Source of the DNA: Kibdelosporangium banguiense
Lineage (GTDB): Bacteria > Actinomycetota > Actinomycetes > Mycobacteriales > Pseudonocardiaceae
DNA length: 64,000 bases
Direction: 5' to 3'
Assembly (NCBI RefSeq): GCF_017876405.1
Contig: NZ_JAGINW010000001.1
Span: 5,469,203-5,533,202, forward strand
Part shown: one piece after another, positions 61,717 through 64,000 of the stretch
Layout of the letters: the number at the start of each line of letters is the position of its first letter
Position numbering within the stretch: position 1 is the stretch's first letter
The notes under the pieces: generated by a model
Database searches by the model: none
What the model was told of the DNA's origin: nothing
What the model saw: only the letters and a program-made list of their open reading frames with translations
Position numbers and translations under genes: made by a program

Positions 61717-62553
61717 TCAGCTGTCCGCGAGGTCCTGACCGAGGAGTTGTCCCGTGCGCTCGATGCAGCGCATCCGAGCGGGAGAGAAGTCGTACGGCAT
61801 CTTGGTGAACGCTTCGAAGGCGCTCATCTGCGTGTCGTGCTCCCCGTCCAGATCGCCGTCGATCTCGAAGAGCTTCTCCTCGGCCATATCCAGCCCAGCA
61901 GCCTCGATGGCCTGGCACAGGGCCTTATGGTGGGCGTATCGCTGTGTGGCAAGTTCTTCGACGCGCGGATCATCAGGCTCGACGCCGTCGTCGAGGGCGG
62001 CCTCAGCCGCGTCGAGCCGGTCCTCCTCAGCCCGCAGGCCAGGATGGGTAGCCAGCGCGATGAACGTACTGGCCTGGACGGCGGCGCCCAGCGGGCCGAA
62101 GATCCGTTCCGTGACCAGCAGGGCATCCAGCTCGGAGGGACGCAGCGCACCAGGAGGCAGGTGGCTGAGCCGGTCCGTCACCAGGTCGGAAAGCAGCCCC
62201 AGCGGGCTACCCACGGCCCGCAGGCGCTGGATGGCCACGCGCTGACGTCTGATGGCGGCCTCCTGGACAGCCAAGGTTTCGTCCAGGAGGCCCAGGTTTT
62301 CCTCGAGGTCCCGGGTCTCGTCGAACGCGGCCCGCATATCGTCAAGCCTGATCCCAACCCCTGCCATCTTGCGGATCCACAGCAGACGGATCATGTCGTC
62401 GTAGCCGTAGCGGCGCCGGCCGTCCCCGCCACGCTCAGGCTCCCGAAGCAGCCCAATCTGATGGTAGTGGCGGATGGCGCGCGGAGTTGTCCCGGCGAAG
62501 GCGGCAGCATCACCGATCTTGACCTGACGCGGAGGCGTGACGGAAAGGTACAT
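61717..62553 (-). CDS. MerR-family transcriptional regulator
   Basis: ATG 62553 gives 278 residues; TTG 62556 is adjacent. The N-terminal MerR HTH has KIGDAAAFAGTTPRAIRHYHQIGLL and RRYGYDDMIRLL. A coiled-coil region follows, then a C-terminal domain of about 160 residues, possibly ligand binding. No metal-binding cysteines are visible. Confidence 0.92.
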   Translation of the reverse strand: MYLSVTPPRQVKIGDAAAFAGTTPRAIRHYHQIGLLREPERGGDGRRRYGYDDMIRLLWIRKMAGVGIRLDDMRAAFDETRDLEENLGLLDETLAVQEAAIRRQRVAIQRLRAVGSPLGLLSDLVTDRLSHLPPGALRPSELDALLVTERIFGPLGAAVQASTFIALATHPGLRAEEDRLDAAEAALDDGVEPDDPRVEELATQRYAHHKALCQAIEAAGLDMAEEKLFEIDGDLDGEHDTQMSAFEAFTKMPYDFSPARMRCIERTGQLLGQDLADS

Positions 62554-62937
62554 CAAAAACGGACCCTTTCATGCTGTGATGCCCCAAGAACAGCACATGC
62601 CGCAACGGCACGTGCAACCCCACCCAGGCCCCACCAACAGCCAAGCCGGACACCACCCAGCCGCCACCGGGACTGATCAAAGCGACGAACAATGGTTGCC
62701 GAGGCGAAGGCGCGAGCCCCGGTTAGCGCCCCTGGTCGCGAACCTGGCCCGGTTACCGAGCCCTGGAAACGGCTAGCCACATAAGACTATCCACTCCGGA
62801 CACTGGCGGGATCGTTCGCAAGACCGAACTTCAAAGTGGACGCCGGTCAAGCTCGACAACACCGGAACAACCATCGGCGGTCAGGCCGGCAGGGCGGTAT
62901 TGTCCGCCTGGATGCGCCGTACGGCAGGAGGATCGTT
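62554..62937. other. Intergenic region between divergent MerR and kup
   Basis: These 384 bases hold both promoters. I found no open frame with a credible start, no hairpin stronger than short GC repeats around 62730-62775, and no recognisable riboswitch. AGGAGG at 62926-62931 is the kup ribosome binding site. Confidence 0.5.
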
Positions 62938-64000
62938 GTGACCGACCGTCAGCAAGCGACCACTTCGGACACTGGATCGGCTGTGCGGCTCGCCTTGATC
63001 GTCGGTGCGCTCGGGGTGGTGTTCGGCGATATCGGGACGAGCCCGATCTATACCATTCAGACGGTGTTCAATCCGGGTGATCCCCATCCGGTACCGGTCA
63101 GCACGGAGAATGTGTTCGGGATTGTCTCGCTGGTGTTCTGGTCGGTGATGATCATCGTCACGGTCACCTATATATTGCTGGCGATGCGGGCGGACAATGA
63201 TGGTGAGGGCGGCATTATGGCCCTGATCACGTTGTTGCGGCGGTGGAGTGCGCAGCGGGGGCGCCGGGCGGCCGCCGTGCTGGCCGGGGTGGGTATTTTC
63301 GGGGCGGCCTTGTTCTTCGGCGACAGTATGATCACTCCGGCCATCTCGGTGCTGTCGGCGGTGGAGGGGCTCAAGGTTGTCGAGGAGTCGCTGGACGAGC
63401 TGGTCGTGCCGATCACCGCAGTGATCATTGTGCTGCTGTTCCTGGTGCAGAAGCGGGGGACCGCGGCGGTCGGGCGGGTGTTCGGGCCGGTGATGATCGT
63501 CTGGTTCGTGGCGATCGGCGCCTGCGGCGTTGCCGGTATCGCGCATCATCCCGATATTCTCAAAGCGTTGTCGCCGATGTACGCGTTGAATTTCCTCGTT
63601 GGCAATTTCGGTATCGCGTTCTTCGCATTGGCAGCTGTTGTGCTCGCGGTGACGGGTGCTGAGGCGTTGTACGCCGATATGGGGCATTTCGGCCGACGGC
63701 CGATCACGCGGGCCTGGCTGATTCTGGTGTTTCCCGCGTGTGTGCTCAGCTATATGGGCCAGGGCGCGCTGATCCTCGAGGATTCCCGCAATATCAGCAG
63801 TCCGTTCTTCCTGCTTGTGCCCGAGTGGGGACGGTTGCCGATGGTTGTGCTGGCCACGGCGGCCACGGTGATCGCGTCCCAGGCGGTGATCACCGGCGCG
63901 TTCTCGGTGGCGTCCCAGGCCGCCCAGCTCGGCTATCTGCCCAGGCTGAGGATCGCGCACACGTCGGAGTCCCGAATCGGGCAGATCTACGTTCCGTGGG
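62938..64000 (+). CDS. kup: Kup-type potassium uptake transporter, 3' truncated
   Basis: GTG 62938 follows AGGAGG by six bases. The frame is open to the window end (354 codons). It has the Kup signature VVFGDIGTSPIYT, AMRADNDGEGGIMALITLL and GDSMITPAISVLSAVEGLKV, with several membrane helices. Kup proteins import potassium with protons. The remaining C-terminal part lies outside the window. Confidence 0.95.
   Translation, partial: MTDRQQATTSDTGSAVRLALIVGALGVVFGDIGTSPIYTIQTVFNPGDPHPVPVSTENVFGIVSLVFWSVMIIVTVTYILLAMRADNDGEGGIMALITLLRRWSAQRGRRAAAVLAGVGIFGAALFFGDSMITPAISVLSAVEGLKVVEESLDELVVPITAVIIVLLFLVQKRGTAAVGRVFGPVMIVWFVAIGACGVAGIAHHPDILKALSPMYALNFLVGNFGIAFFALAAVVLAVTGAEALYADMGHFGRRPITRAWLILVFPACVLSYMGQGALILEDSRNISSPFFLLVPEWGRLPMVVLATAATVIASQAVITGAFSVASQAAQLGYLPRLRIAHTSESRIGQIYVPW

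Noticed and set aside
62554..62937. Possible c-di-AMP or other riboswitch before kup
   Set aside because: No recognisable conserved core; the region looks like ordinary promoter sequence.
62881..63960. Minus-strand open frame of 359 codons over the start of kup
   Set aside because: Sequence is Arg/His/Asp-rich low complexity, opposite clear Kup motifs.

Overview
The window is high-GC actinobacterial DNA. GTG starts are frequent, genes often overlap by 4 bases (ATGA/GTGA), and the families present (SARP/NB-ARC/TPR regulators, MmyB-type XRE regulator, SigE-type sigma factor, Streptomyces-like contractile injection genes) suggest a filamentous actinomycete, perhaps Pseudonocardiales. No rRNA, tRNA, insertion sequence or CRISPR array was recognised.

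Region 1 (1-17.8 kb) is an extracellular/cytoplasmic contractile injection system (eCIS) operon, entered inside its first visible gene. In order it encodes a propeller/DUF11 protein, DUF4255 cap, AAA+ ATPase, a DUF4157 protein with an unusual C-terminus, sheath, tube, assembly protein, DUF6760, a repeat-rich PVVQR protein, a second tube-like protein, LysM protein, VgrG-like spike, PAAR tip, gp25, baseplate J, tail protein I, and a zinc-ribbon/TM/discoidin-like membrane protein that may dock the particle at the membrane. Downstream, after an oppositely oriented ABC transporter/two-component operon (17.8-20.8 kb), lie a putative toxin with the same LQRxxGNxAV N-terminal motif as the DUF4157 protein and an overlapping pentapeptide-repeat gene that may encode its immunity protein (21.0-23.3 kb).

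Region 2 (23.3-29.4 kb) looks like a minimal peptide-modification locus: a SARP/NB-ARC/TPR regulator facing away from a 34-residue peptide gene with a strong ribosome binding site, a SagB-type dehydrogenase and an MFS exporter.

Region 3 (29.5-37.2 kb) is signalling. Two coupled membrane diguanylate cyclases are followed by an operon of response regulator, double-membrane histidine kinase, a class III nucleotidyl cyclase fused to cold-shock-like domains, a membrane protein with a nuclease-like fold, and a second response regulator. A GT39-type glycosyltransferase and a WGR/beta-propeller protein follow.

Region 4 (41.4-51.1 kb) is the most unusual part. A GAFTGA-containing enhancer-binding protein and a divergent RpoN (sigma-54) are encoded together, directly upstream of a near-perfect -24/-12 promoter. 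That promoter drives a six-gene operon: two paralogous proteins with an acidic N-terminus and a cationic Gly-rich middle, a HExxH metalloprotease-like protein, an unknown 591-residue protein, a KBL-like PLP enzyme and an M20 peptidase. Sigma-54 is generally regarded as absent from Actinobacteria, so this appears to be a self-contained sigma-54 regulon of unknown product, possibly a processed secreted peptide.

Region 5 (51.1-64 kb) holds a cytochrome P450, a SARP/NB-ARC regulator and a DrrAB-like exporter. They are linked by 11-bp-phased CCTGACA repeats in both control regions. After these come an MmyB-type regulator, an aldo/keto reductase, a SigE-family sigma factor with a membrane partner, a VOC protein, a MerR regulator and the start of a Kup potassium transporter that runs off the end.
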